From positions 11,349,576 to 11,413,575 of the forward strand of contig NW_023998414.1 of the NCBI RefSeq assembly GCF_014805625.2: 64,000 nt of DNA. Direction: 5' to 3'. Positions 10,701 through 22,160 of this stretch are shown in pieces. The position numbers and the translations under genes were made by a program. Each line of letters opens with the position of its first letter. Positions within the stretch are counted from its first letter, which is position 1. The stretch comes from Glossina fuscipes (lineage: Eukaryota > Arthropoda > Insecta > Diptera > Glossinidae). The notes under the pieces are model-generated. The model ran no database searches. It had not been told where the DNA came from and saw only the letters and a list, made by a program, of their open reading frames with translations.

Positions 10701-13700
10701 TAAAAATAAAAATGTTAATCCTATTTCACATCACCTGACAGTGTTGGCTTCTGCGACTCTTACGAAATGTGCGTTTCTCTGTACCGTGCTGTCAGAAAAT
10801 TCGGAACATTATCACATTGGTTTTCGGATTTGTATTTATGCTTTAGAGATGCCCCGACCTCCAGCCAGCACTAAACCTTTGGAAGTTAAACTGGCTAACC
10901 AAGAGGCTGATATTCTGGCTTTGTTAAAGAAAATTCCTATTAATGAGCCAGAATTGGAAGTAATACGGGATCGAGCCGAACGTTTGCGCAATGGTGCATT
11001 AAAATCACGGGGCGAGGCCTTGCTGCCAATTAATTTAGCTTCATACATTTTCGATGCATTAGTTATGCCTTCAGTGTCAATGAAAGATCAGCGAATACGC
11101 AATATGAGTATTTACCGGCCGATAAGCGATGAAAACTTGGGCTTTGAAGCTGCAGTGGCGGCTTTGGGTTTAAAAGCTAATGTTTCCGAAGCCGAGCATC
11201 CGTTGCTATGTGAAGGAACACGTCGTCAGCGAGGAGAGCTAGCTCTGACGCTTCTGTACTTTTATAAAGACGAACCTCAAAAGATAGCCAAAATAATGGA
11301 AAAATTACTCGACCGTGAAATACATACGTTGCTAAAAACGCCTTTGTTACCAGCCTATTATTCTAATAACGCTCCTGTGAGAACACCTTCGAATTCGGTT
11401 AATAGGTCTGGAAATAATGAATACGGCAGACATGGTAATAATGCCGGTATTGGAACTTCACATAATACCGGAAATCTGGATATGTTTCCTCCTGATTACG
11501 GGTCTGTCGGGGGTAATAGCCGTCCTACTAGTTCTACAAGCGCTGAATTAGAAGTAAGTATGGTCGGCTTGAATGTTTCTTCGCCTGGTAACGCCGCTTT
11601 ACTTGGAGCGTCTAGTAATCATCAAGGTATACCAGGTGGAGTTGCGTTAGGAACTCCTAACGCTACTATTAGCCGCACCAAGGATAGTCGATATAAAGGC
11701 AAACGTGCGTATCCCTCTATACCGAACCAACCGTCAGAAGCAAGCGCGCATTTTATGTTTGAATTGGCAAAGAACGTCTTGATTAAAGCCGGTGGCAATT
11801 CCTCAACGTCACTGTTCACACAAGCAACGGCTAATCACAATCATCATGGCCCTCATCGTGGCTTACACATGTGCGCCTTTCAGTTGGGTCTGTATGCTTT
11901 AGGCTTACACAACTGTGTTAGCCCTAACTGGTTATCGCGCACGTACTCCTCGCATGTGTCATGGATCCTCGGCCAAGCAATGGAAATCGGCGCTCCTGCT
12001 ATTAGTTTTCTCATTGACACGTGGGAGGGCCATTTAACACCGCCAGAAGCTGCTAACATGGCTGATCGTACATCGCGCGGCTGGGATAGCAACTATCCAG
12101 CGGCTGAATTAGCACTTTCTGTATTGCCGCATGCAGCGGCGTTGAACCCTAATGAAATCCAGCGAGCTATTTTGCAGTGCAAAGAGCAAAGTGACCAAAT
12201 GCTAGAGAGAGCCTGTATCACAGTAGAGAACGCTGCCAAAGGTGGTGGGGTTTATCCTGAGGTTCTGTTTCAAGTGGCGCGTTATTGGTACGAATTATAT
12301 TCGCGTAATACTCCTAACAACGGGGAGCACGATCAACACGATGAACACTTGGACCATTCGGCTGCTATGAACCTTTCAGCAATAATTGAATCCCATCAGC
12401 ATCATGAACTTCAACTGCAGGCGCAGCAGGCATCGCAAGGTGGAGCAATTGTGGGAACAGGTCCAGGTATACAACCGGGTTCCACGTCTGGTGGCCCAGG
12501 CCAGCCTGCCCAGGTTGGACCAGTAGTGGTGACTACAGCGCCACAGCCTTTCCAGCAAGGTGTGCCTACACTAGCACCTATCAATCTTTCACCATATCCG
12601 CCATATGGATTTTGTCAGGGCATGTATCATCACAATATACCATATGCGCCCAATCAGATGCAAATGTACATGCCACCACCGGGACCACCGCCACCACCGC
12701 AATCATATCCAGGTTATCCGCCACCACAACAACAGTCTGGCCCAGTTGGGCAAGCACCAAATGCCGGTACAGCTCCGCCGCAAGCTTTTGTTCATCAGCC
12801 AGGAGCATACCAGGCGTTACCACCACAAGCTGCTTATCAAGCAGCAGCCATGCAGTGCGGACCACCCCAATCGTCGTTTATACCAGCTCCACAAGGTCCT
12901 CCAGGTTCGGCTGGACCTTCGTCACTGCAGGCTAATTTGCAAGCTGCAACAGCTGCTGCTGTCTACTATGGCCAGGCAGGTCCCCATCAGCAAGCTCCTC
13001 CCCCACCACAACATTCTACGCAACAAGGCGTTATAACGGTTGCCTCTCAACATCAAATTCGTCAGCCAACTCAACAACATCCGACGGTTCAACAGCAAGG
13101 TATTTACCCTTTTCTACCAGCTCCGCAAATGCCCTTGCCACAACAGCAGCAATCCGTACCACCTATGGCCGGACATCAGCAAATATCAGGTCGCCAAAGG
13201 CACCCTCATCAGTTTACGTAAGTATTAGTGCAATTTTGTTGTGAATTGCGGATTTTAAAAACTGTTGACGACTTTCCAACTGTTTTATATGTAGACCTGC
13301 TCAGTTACGTTATCTTTTGGCCGCTTACAATGTGGGTATGTTAGCTATGGAGACCTTGGCACGTCGTGTACACGACGATCGTCCACAAGCCAAATACGCC
13401 CGTAATCCTCCGTATGGGGAAGACGTTAAATGGTTGCTACGAATTTCGAAAACTTTGGGTTCTCAATATCTCCACCAATTTTGTGTTTGTGCAGTAAACT
13501 CTATTGTAAGTCCCTTCGTATTGCACGATGTAGCCATTGAATCGGCTCATTACTTGGGTCGTAATAACCATCAGTTGGTGATGCCGATGAGATCGGCTTT
13601 AACACCATTGGTCCAAAAATGTCAACAGATGTGAGTTCAGTTTTCGATTGAACTAAATATGAAATAAATATGTTTTTACGTTGTTCTTTAAGGTATATTC

Positions 13701-13976
13701 AATGCATTCATCAAAAATTATACCATCTAACGCCTGCTGATTATGAAGATTTTGCCAGTATCATTGTAGCAGCGCGAGCTGCATTTCAAATAACACCCGA
13801 GGGCAGTGCTCAGTTTAAGGATTGGTTACAATCGATTAAGAGGTAAAATATAACAAAAATGTTTATGGTTGATTTCGGCATTTTCTTAGTGATCGTTTTA
13901 TATACTCAGATCTAAATCTTGTAAAAAAGAGTTATGGACCCAAATAAATACAGCTTTGCAAAGTAATGCCAAATGA
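7782..13976 (+). CDS. ZSWIM8: ZSWIM8 / Dora-like Cullin-RING substrate receptor (5' partial)
   Basis: This encodes the SWIM-zinc-finger protein of the Cullin-RING ligase that degrades Argonaute in target-directed microRNA decay (known for the family). Coding exons are 7782-8024, 8085-8248, 8364-8674, 8748-13217, 13295-13630, 13693-13842 and 13910-13976. Phases agree throughout and give about 1912 residues without the missing N-terminus; vertebrate ZSWIM8 is about 1840. Exon 1 has PPVPEQLQLRIAFWSFP. Exon 2 holds the zinc finger, CNCTCNSTAYWCSHVV (CxC...CxH). Exon 3 has the near-invariant LQKFAQYLISELPQQIL. The 4.5-kb exon has conserved blocks (LLRPLRGREPEG, FEAAVAALGLKANVSEAEHP, NQPSEASAHFMFELAKNVL, LHNCVSPNWLSRTYSSHVSW) separated by fly-type Ser/Asn- and Gln/Pro-rich spacers. 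The last exons carry LLAAYNVGMLAMETL, LTPADYEDF and KELW. The stop lies 12 codons after ELW, as in vertebrate ZSWIM8. The frame stays open past that TGA. Confidence 0.95.
8675..8747 (+). other. Short intron with GC donor and an in-frame downstream GT donor
   Basis: Joining TATAG|GCAAGT (exon ends 8674) to TTTGCAG|C (8748) gives VYSDVNYL, matching the conserved V(F/Y)SDVN of ZSWIM8. This would be a GC-AG intron of 73 bp. A textbook GTAAGT donor at 8702 is also in frame and would insert nine residues (RQVVVSQKQ), but its intron would be only 46 nt, below the usual fly minimum. Confidence 0.7.
13974..13976 (+). other. Candidate readthrough stop codon (TGA followed by C)
   Basis: The ZSWIM8 stop is AAA TGA CAA. 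UGA followed by C is the leakiest stop context known in animals and is typical of Drosophila readthrough genes. The same frame stays open for 417 codons after it once the 66-bp intron is removed. Confidence 0.6.
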
Positions 13977-15296
13977 CAAAGACTTGACTCATTAAATTTA
14001 ACAACAACACCTTCATCATCTTCGGCTGCAGTAGGAGGTGCCGTCGTAACGATATCAACATCATCAGCAAACACAGTTACAGCAGGTAAAACATAAATTA
14101 TCTCATTTTTAAACAGCGAAACTCTTTTTAACAATAATTTCTTCGATTTAGCATCAACTAATAGCAGTGGTATTACAAACACGAATAATGACACGTCAGT
14201 TGGTAATAACTTACGTAATGCTAGCTCACCTTTGTCCACAACATCAACTTCATCTACTGTGTCTACGTCCGCCACTACCACTTCTGTAGCCTCATCATTA
14301 TCATCATCCTCTAAGCCTTCGTCCTATAGTTACGGAGGACAAATTGCGTTAATGGATACTCCATCCACGTCAACAGCGGCAGCGGCGAAATCAACTACCA
14401 TCTCATTACAATCACCACCGTCTATAGTTCAACATAATGTAGTTGCAGTTAATGCAAATGGTAGTACGTCTAGTGTTGGTAGTGGTACCGTTGTAAATAA
14501 TCCAATTAAAAGTAACAGCAATAACAACGCGAATAACTCATTTCTCACAGATGCATATCACCATCAGCAAATGCAATTACAATTGCAGCAACAATATGAG
14601 CAACACTATCAGATACAACAATATCAGATGCAGCAGCAACAGCAGCCACAACAGTTAACGGAATGTTTTGATCAGCAATTGTACATAAGAAACCTACCAC
14701 CACCACCACCGCCAACACAGACTGTACAGGTTTATAATGCCGATCATCAGCGCTTACATCATCACAACAATCACCATCATTCACATTCTCATTCTCATTC
14801 ACACCATCATCATCACCATCATCATCATCATACGCAACAACAACAACGACAAATGTATGCTGCCCCCACTGTGGTGTTAACGGCGAATGCTCCTACAGCA
14901 ACAACAAATCACGTGAATGCAGCTGGTACTGCAATAAATTCAGCTCAAAATCTTAATCTCATAAATGTCTCAAACACTGGTGGTAACAGTGGCGGTACAT
15001 TTGTAATGAATTTAAATAACTATACGATACAAAATGCTGCTGGTACAGCCTTCAACGTCTCTAATTCACCATCAGTATCATCTACACCTTCGTCGGTATC
15101 GGCGTCATCATCATCGTCATCATCACTGTCGGCACCTACAACTTGTGCGATACAATCGAATTCCACTGTGGCCGTAGCTGCTGGTAATCTTGCTGGAAGT
15201 CTATCGCAACAAATACAATTACCACAACAGCAACAACGACATCAATATCCTCATTTACAACAACATTTAGGTCACAACTATCATCAGCAACTTTAA
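13977..15296 (+). CDS. In-frame C-terminal extension of ZSWIM8 beyond the TGA
   Basis: Two segments, 13977-14085 and 14152-15296, join through a canonical GTAAAA...TTTAG intron (14086-14151, phase 1). They continue the ZSWIM8 frame for 417 codons to a TAA. The encoded chain is low complexity. It starts QRLDSLNLTTTPSSSS, turns into Ser/Thr/Asn-rich sequence, then a Gln-rich run, PPPPPP, a His-rich run (about 14755-14832), Asn/Ser-rich stretches and a final Gln-rich tail. Codons within each run are mixed (CAA with CAG, CAT with CAC, TCA with TCG), which suggests selection on amino acids over simple repeat growth. At this base composition a random frame would close every 15-20 codons. Expression could come from stop readthrough, UGA editing or an unseen splice form. 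Skipping exon 13910-14085 does not keep the frame. A function is not evident; it may be a disordered binding region. Confidence 0.7.
14755..14845 (+). repeat. His/Gln-coding low-complexity tract
   Basis: A mixed CAT/CAC tract with Ser and Asn interruptions runs into CAA repeats. It encodes a run of ten His followed by Thr and four Gln in the ZSWIM8 extension frame. Confidence 0.85.
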
Positions 15297-16530
15297 CAAC
15301 GTTTTTACCTATACCGACACAATGTGTGTTTGTAAGCCACCCTCTGAAGTTATGACAAAATTGATTTCAATTTTAATTTCACTTATATTTATCACAACAT
15401 TAACATATATTTTTACTAAATGTTCTTAGACGCAAATCGAGACAATTGTCTTCTGATTTGAAAGGCCCTTCTTAAGCTTTACTTTAATGTTAAAGTTATC
15501 TTAAGACTTTGATTTGCAAAAAAAAAATTCAAAGCTCACTTTTTCTTCGCAGCTCATATATCATTGCGTGTGCACATCTCTACACGTTCATACAGTTCAC
15601 TATATTTAAAAATTTTCAAGTTTTCCATTTCGAACCAATCTTGGTTGGTAATAGATAATTGAGCTAATATAAAACAATAAATATCAACTAAGAAAACCCA
15701 TCCCATGTTAAAATAACTAAAAATCGTTATTTTCTGTAGTTTCACCTTTTTCCTCCGCATATTTTGCAAAAATGCAAAAAAATAGAACAAAATTAAAGGA
15801 GAAAAACGTATTTAACTTGAGGCAAATTTTCTTTTGCTACCTTTTTTGCATTAATGTTTTGCATTACCTTCTTGATTTTTGTGCCTGAATGTTCGTCTGT
15901 GGTGTTGTTGTTATTACTCTCGCCGTATCAATCATGTCCATAGGTAGCTCAAAATTGGTCAAAAATTCTCAAATGATGGAGTTCGAAAATTTTATTCAAG
16001 AGAATATATATTAACAAAAATAGTTTGCAATTTTTAGATATTTACTGGATATTTACTGGAAGTGATTGATATGCAGAATTTGTTCTAAGGCGAATAAAAC
16101 GCGTTATTGCGTACCTCTATATTCTTACGTTACTTTATTTTTTAGATTCTGCCCCGTGTAAGAAAATTGTTTTTTTCGTATACATACATTTTAGGAAAGA
16201 TGGGTTTTTTGTGGATATTTTCTATTTATTTATTTGTTTTTTTTTTTTTTTCTTTTCTAATTAAAAGACACTTTATTTTTTACTCTATGTTTTTTTTTTT
16301 AAATAAAATTAGACATTATTGAATTTTTCCTAATATGCGTATGTATATATTTCGTAATATATATATATATGTATATTTGTTTTAATGAAAACGCCACCGC
16401 TATTTTAATGTTTTCTTAATTAAAATTTTAACATAAAATAAATACCACTGACTGACATTGTTTTTTTAATATAATGTAAACATAATACACAATTCTCAAT
16501 ATTCACCACCCCAAGACGAAAATTCGGTTA

Positions 16531-16569
<39 letters not shown>

Positions 16570-16579
16570 CAAGACGGTA

Positions 16580-16935
16580 TTCGACGGCTTGCAAGTGTCC
16601 GCGTCAGTCCGTGAAACTTGGAAACATTAAAATTCAGAGTCGTACACATAACCTTATCCGGCAAATATTTTGTAAGTCTATCATAAGCCTTTACTACTTG
16701 GACTCAAATTCAAATATTTTCAATATATTTTCAACAAAAATATTTTCGAGAAATAACTCGAAATTCGATATAGAAATACAGTTTTTTTAATGACATCTAA
16801 ATATTATATTTGCCATTGCGTCGGTTTATCATCTAAAGTCTAAACGATTCCGAACGATTTGCTATTTGGTGGATGTGGTGGGTGGGTATCTAAGATTCGC
16901 TATAAAGCGAATACACATTTATTACTTGTTTTTAA
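16580..16935 (+). repeat. Dispersed repeat family 2, 3' portion
   Basis: It ends in GGTATCTAAG followed by the perfect hairpin ATTCGCTATAAAGCGAAT (16894-16911) and a TTATTACTTGTTTTT tail. The GTCCGCGTCAGTCCGTG tract near 16598 is the internal landmark of the family. Confidence 0.55.
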
Positions 16936-19789
16936 ATAACTAAAATTATAATTATTTCTATACACATATATATAACCCTATAAAAGGGTGATATTACTCA
17001 TAGCGATTAGATTATATAATATCTTTTTGTTTTAACTAATTTGAAATTGTGTTCATTTTTTAATTTTTTTTTTTTTTTTTCGTTTCCCTTTTTTGTAACT
17101 TCTTTATTATCTACGTTTTCTCTTTTTCTTTGCCATTTTTATTAGTTAAAAATTTTATATTTTGCTTTTACAAATGTATTTATTTTTAAATTATATATTT
17201 ACAAAAGATAATATTTTTTAAATTTATGCATATATTTTAAAATATATTATTTTTTTACATTTTTTTTCTTAAATTCTAAGTGAAAAGTTAAATGGAATAT
17301 ACATAAATAGAAACTTGGATTGATTTCCAAACCAAAAAAACAAAAAAAACAAAAAAAAAAAACAAAAAAAAAAAATCAAAAGAAAAGAACTAAAAGTAGT
17401 TTTATTTTTAAAGATGGGAAGCTGATGGTCTTTAATTTGTAACTGAAATTGTTTTTGTTATCTCATGCTTTGAATCAATCTTTTTTTTTTTTTTCTTGCT
17501 TTATATGTTTCTCAAATTTGTTTTGGATTTCCCTTTCACTCCTTCTTAATATAATATTATATATATATATATATAAATATGATATATAAATATATTGACG
17601 TACATAGGTGTAGATATTGTCAGACTTTTCGTCTCATCACTCTTAGGCCATGTGTCGATATATATGTTATATATACATATATACATATATATTTCTTTTT
17701 ATTTTAAAAATGGTAGAAATCCACTTAATTGCCTAAAATATATGTAAGGATGGATAAGTGTATTATATGGATGAGAATGAAGTATCATTTAATTGGAATA
17801 CAATTGTGTGTGAAATTTTACATAAAACGTACATGAAACACTTTCAATTACCTCATATTTTAATAATTAAATACCATAAAGAAAAATTAATAATATATTC
17901 TGTACACTGACCTGATAAATATTAATAATAACAACAACAATAACAACAGTATGTCAAATGATGAGAGAATGCGCAACATTTCAATTGGAATTTGATCTGA
18001 AAATATGAATTTCTTTTTGAAAAGAGATTGAAAATTTTGAAACTCTAAGCGTGAAGCCGATTTATTTAATAAATTCATATATTATTTATTGAGTAGTAGT
18101 ATTTTGGATCAATTCGATAGCCAGCACGGTTTTGTCGTTCGTTTAATGTTGAGGCGGCTGAAAATCTTAATGAATTGTGTGAATAAATAAAGAATGTTTA
18201 AAACTTTTAATATTATACAATTACGAAGAGAGCGAATATGAATGCAGGGGGCGAATTGATTTTTTTTTTTTTTTAATATATATGTAGAAAATCTTTTTTT
18301 TTATAAAATTTTTGGATTACATTGATCGGAGGATTGTGATAATAGAATTGAATATCTTGAAAGTGTTTAGCAAAAATTTCGCTTTTATCTTATATCTTAT
18401 GAGATTTGCTTACTTGGCGTTATTTTACAGCATGCCCCCAGAGTGTTTACACGAAAAGATGTAAAAGACGAGTTTATGGTGAATCTTGGATCCATCATCT
18501 TAAGCTAATATATAATATTTGCAAGTGAAATTTTTTGTTTCTTTTAAATTTATATTCATCTGAAATGAAAAAAAAAAACATATTAACCAAATCGCAGATG
18601 ATTATCTCCTATAGGTTGTAAGTAAATACAAGCAATATGTTGTTGTTTTTAAATTGAATTTATTTTTTTCTTATCATGAGAACTCTCTTTCTCTTTATGT
18701 CCTTTTAAAATAACAATAAGAGGTGCACATGCTGCTTTGGTAGTTAAAATCTCTGTGATTGCGTTCATCGATTTGTCTTTTTCTTCGCCTTGACGAAGAA
18801 GCATTCCATTATCTATGGTTAATCGTGTTTGATCGATTCATTGCCGCTTAATGAAAAAGGTATCCTTGTCAACATTTTATATTAAATGCTCATGCCTTGC
18901 ATTTGAGTTATCACGAGTAATTTTTTCCCGCCTACAAATATTTCTAATGCCTAAGTCTATGTGGTTATGCTTACTTTTCCGCTGGTTATTCTAGCATCTC
19001 AAAAATGAGGAGTAGACATTTTGCAGTTCAGATTCTGTATTCTGTTGGTCTATTGGTCGCCTTCGTTATAATATGCAAATATGCGGCATTGACAAGAGCA
19101 TTTGCACACTACATAGACGAGGAATGGAAATGGAGAAATTTTATCCACATCAGTTACATTTGAAAACTTAACGAACATGTTTTTAACTCCTATAGAAAAT
19201 TTGAGGATATTATTTTGCGAGAGACCACAACCAAAATTTTAAAAGGATCAAAAAAAGAAGGCATAAATGAATTCTCAGCATCTTAGTTGCGCTTTACGAT
19301 TTATGTTTCTCTACAAAACAATTATGGATTCATTAATTTGCTTGTCATAATGCCAAGGCATTCTACAGCGCAATTTTAATGGTTGCTTTTCAAAATACTA
19401 CGAAGAGAATTTTAAACCATAATTTCCTTTAAGGACTTTCCTCCAAAAACTAATCTTAAAGGAAATTTAAAAGGACTTTTTTCTTATCTACAATATAATA
19501 GCGGTGCGGTGAAAAAATTTGAAAGAAAAAAAAAACAAACCTAAAAAATCTTGATACGCATTCTCGGAATTAAAACAGCTATTCACAAGACCAAATGAAA
19601 AAAAAAAAAAAAAAAAAAAAAAAAATAAAATATATATCTATTGTATGTAGAGATAATTGTAATATTTGAAAGAAAAAAAGAAAACAAAAAAAAAACAACA
19701 ACAAAGGAAAAAGTTTTTAGATGCTTTGGATTTTAATCGTTTGAAATAATTAGAGAATAAATGAAAAAAAATTTAATAAAGAGTAAAAA

Positions 19790-20040
19790 TCGAACTCATA
19801 TATGTATGTATGTATATATAATGTTATATATATATGTAACATTATATATGTATATATAATGTTGTATACATATATAACATACATACATATACATATATAA
19901 CATTGTATATACATTTAACATGTAACATATATATACATATATATATATATATACTGCAACATGCACATAAATATATAGCATTGTATATATATGTATATAT
20001 ATGTATATATAATGTATATGTAAATACATGCAACATTATT
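19790..20040. repeat. TA-rich array of self-complementary TATATAATGTTATA-type units
   Basis: Alternating AATGTTATA and TATAACATT words, separated by TATATA and GTATGTA tracts, form overlapping palindromes over about 250 bp. It looks like a microsatellite-derived, cruciform-prone array. Open frames here on the minus strand are Tyr/Ile-rich artefacts of TA repeats. Confidence 0.7.
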
Positions 20041-20314
20041 TATATTTATAGCATTAAATGAAATTATTGTAATAAACCAAAAAGACAACAACAACAACAA
20101 CAACAACAAAATTGACAACTTAAAACTATCTAAAAAAAATTGTATAAATTAAAATGAAAAACAAATGATTTTTTAAATAAATGAATAAACTAAAGGTGTT
20201 CTTTTAAACTAAGAAATATATATATATATATATACGAATATATTATATAAATATTTATATATACATATAAATACATGATGCATAAATAAATACAATTAAC
20301 CATATTTTAACAAA

Positions 20315-20351
<37 letters not shown>

Positions 20352-20985
20352 AAGAGTTGTATATTAAAAGAAAGCAAGTTGTAGTTGTTAAATCTGACAT
20401 AAGTCAAAGAAAACTCTGATAAAGAATATATTCTTTGTCTCTCTTATTCTTGCATAGTGTTAATTGTATCCCAATCGAAATTTTTAGGCACTCAATTTAT
20501 TTTATTGATATAACAACCATGCAATATCTAGTAGTGTTTATGGTTTTTTGCTATTCTTAAACTGGAAATAAATTTTGAAAATAAATTAACACTTACACGT
20601 CTTCTTCTGCCACATTCTTTCAACATTAACCATAACGCTTAAAAAATTAATACAAAAGTAAAAGCAAAACAAAAAAAAAAAAAAAAAACAAAACCAAATC
20701 AAGCAAAAGCCAATTCATTTTACAAATACTTACAAAATATATTATGGAGCAGAATAGAACACACAAACAAAAATAGTGAAATAAACTAAAATATTAATTT
20801 ATTCTTACATAGAATCGTCAGAAGAAATAAAAGAAGTTACAGCGAAATCCGTATACATCTCTCTCATCCTTCAAAAACTCGGCAATCGCTAACAGTCTGT
20901 AATCTAAGCACCTTTTTGTAGTAGTTTATGATAAAAAACGTTTTTATTCTTTTATTATTATATCCACCATCGAATTATGTCAAAA

Positions 20986-21033
<48 letters not shown>

Positions 21034-21133
21034 NNNNNNNNNNNNNNNNNNNNNNNNNNNNNNNNNNNNNNNNNNNNNNNNNNNNNNNNNNNNNNNNNNN
21101 NNNNNNNNNNNNNNNNNNNNNNNNNNNNNNNNN
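21034..21133. other. Assembly gap (100 N)
   Basis: Exactly 100 N following a long A run, so the true gap length is probably unknown. Open frames crossing it are meaningless. Confidence 0.99.
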
Positions 21134-21639
21134 TTTCTCTTGTATCGCAACTTATGTCGGATACACTCGACTCTTCCAATTTATCCGGTAAAATTGATCA
21201 TGATAATAAGTTCCTGAGAATGGCACGCAATCGATAAAATCATGTTGTTACCGACAATATTAATAGCAAGACTTTTTTCCCCCTGCACTTTTACGACTTC
21301 TTGAGAGAGGAGATAGCGGGTTCGAAAGATGCTTTTGATAAAAAATGTGAATAACTTACATGCATTATTGAACCGTATATCCACGATTTACATTAAGCAG
21401 GCGGAACCTGTTTATTTCATCCTATAGCGATGGCGTTTAATTAAATATAATCAAAATTCAAACTTAAATTTTGTATATTTTTAATCATCGAGATAAAGAT
21501 AAAAATTTCATACCATCCAGAAATCCAAATGCAGGTTGGATTCAAATGAAATTTTTCGATGATTGCGAACAAGTGTCCATATCATTGAATCTTTTATAGC
21601 TGAAAGGTCCAAGTAAGAAAAGGCATGATAAGCTTAAAA

Positions 21640-21795
21640 CTGTTACGCTGGTCAGTGTTCATCTAAAAATGTAGCGTGAATATACTCTCAGTTGATCATT
21701 TAATATTGTCACAATTAATTGATGAAAAAGTATTTCAGATGATGGGTATCCAGGATTCGTCTAAAGGCGAATATAGCGTTTTTGACTTGTTATAT
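21640..21795 (+). repeat. Dispersed repeat family 2, 3' end
   Basis: GGGTATCCAGGATTCGTC with its partner arm GGCGAATATAGC and a TTTTTGACTTGTT tail (21743-21792) matches the terminal hairpin of the family. Confidence 0.55.
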
Positions 21796-22079
21796 TATAC
21801 ATATATAATATGTATATATATGCATATAACGTATATATAAATACATAGTATATATGTATATATATATATATATAATATAATTATATACATATAATATAAT
21901 TTTAAATTGTATCCTCTTTGGTTAATTTATAATGATTTTAATATTATTATTCACATACACATTAAATAACATAAGATATATTTACTTATATATATTTATG
22001 TGTGTATCACTTATACATATTTATATTATAAATATTATATGAATATACAAATAAAATATATATAAATAAATTATTGTGT

Positions 22080-22099
22080 ATATATAGATATATACATAT

Positions 22100-22155
<56 letters not shown>

Positions 22156-22160
22156 ATATG
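22080..22160. repeat. (TA)n microsatellite cluster
   Basis: Near-continuous TA repeats with TATG interruptions. A CATA tetranucleotide tract follows at 22347-22393. Confidence 0.9.

Larger units (their letters stand above)
15297..21033 (+). other. AT-rich 3' flank of ZSWIM8, possibly a long 3' UTR
   Basis: No coding exon was found. The plus strand is A-rich in a strand-biased way, with (CAA)n at 20086-20110 and several A20-A35 runs (about 16542, 19600, 20319). AATAAA hexamers occur from 15676 onward. This resembles a fly 3' UTR, but transcript ends cannot be set from sequence. A family 2 repeat end lies at 16885-16935 and TA-rich palindromic sequence at 19790-20040. Confidence 0.4.

Noticed and set aside
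12605..13036. Overlapping 143-aa frame within the ZSWIM8 large exon
   Set aside because: Shadow of the Gln/Pro/Ala-rich coding region in another frame; its His/Arg-rich content is a by-product of CCA/CAA codons.
13898..14281. 127-aa minus-strand frame opposite the ZSWIM8 end
   Set aside because: Antisense of Ser/Thr/Asn-coding sequence, giving Val/Asp-rich translation. It conflicts with the well-phased plus-strand exons.
20928..21237. Open frames across the N gap
   Set aside because: They consist of poly-Lys or poly-Phe and N positions, so there is no biological content.
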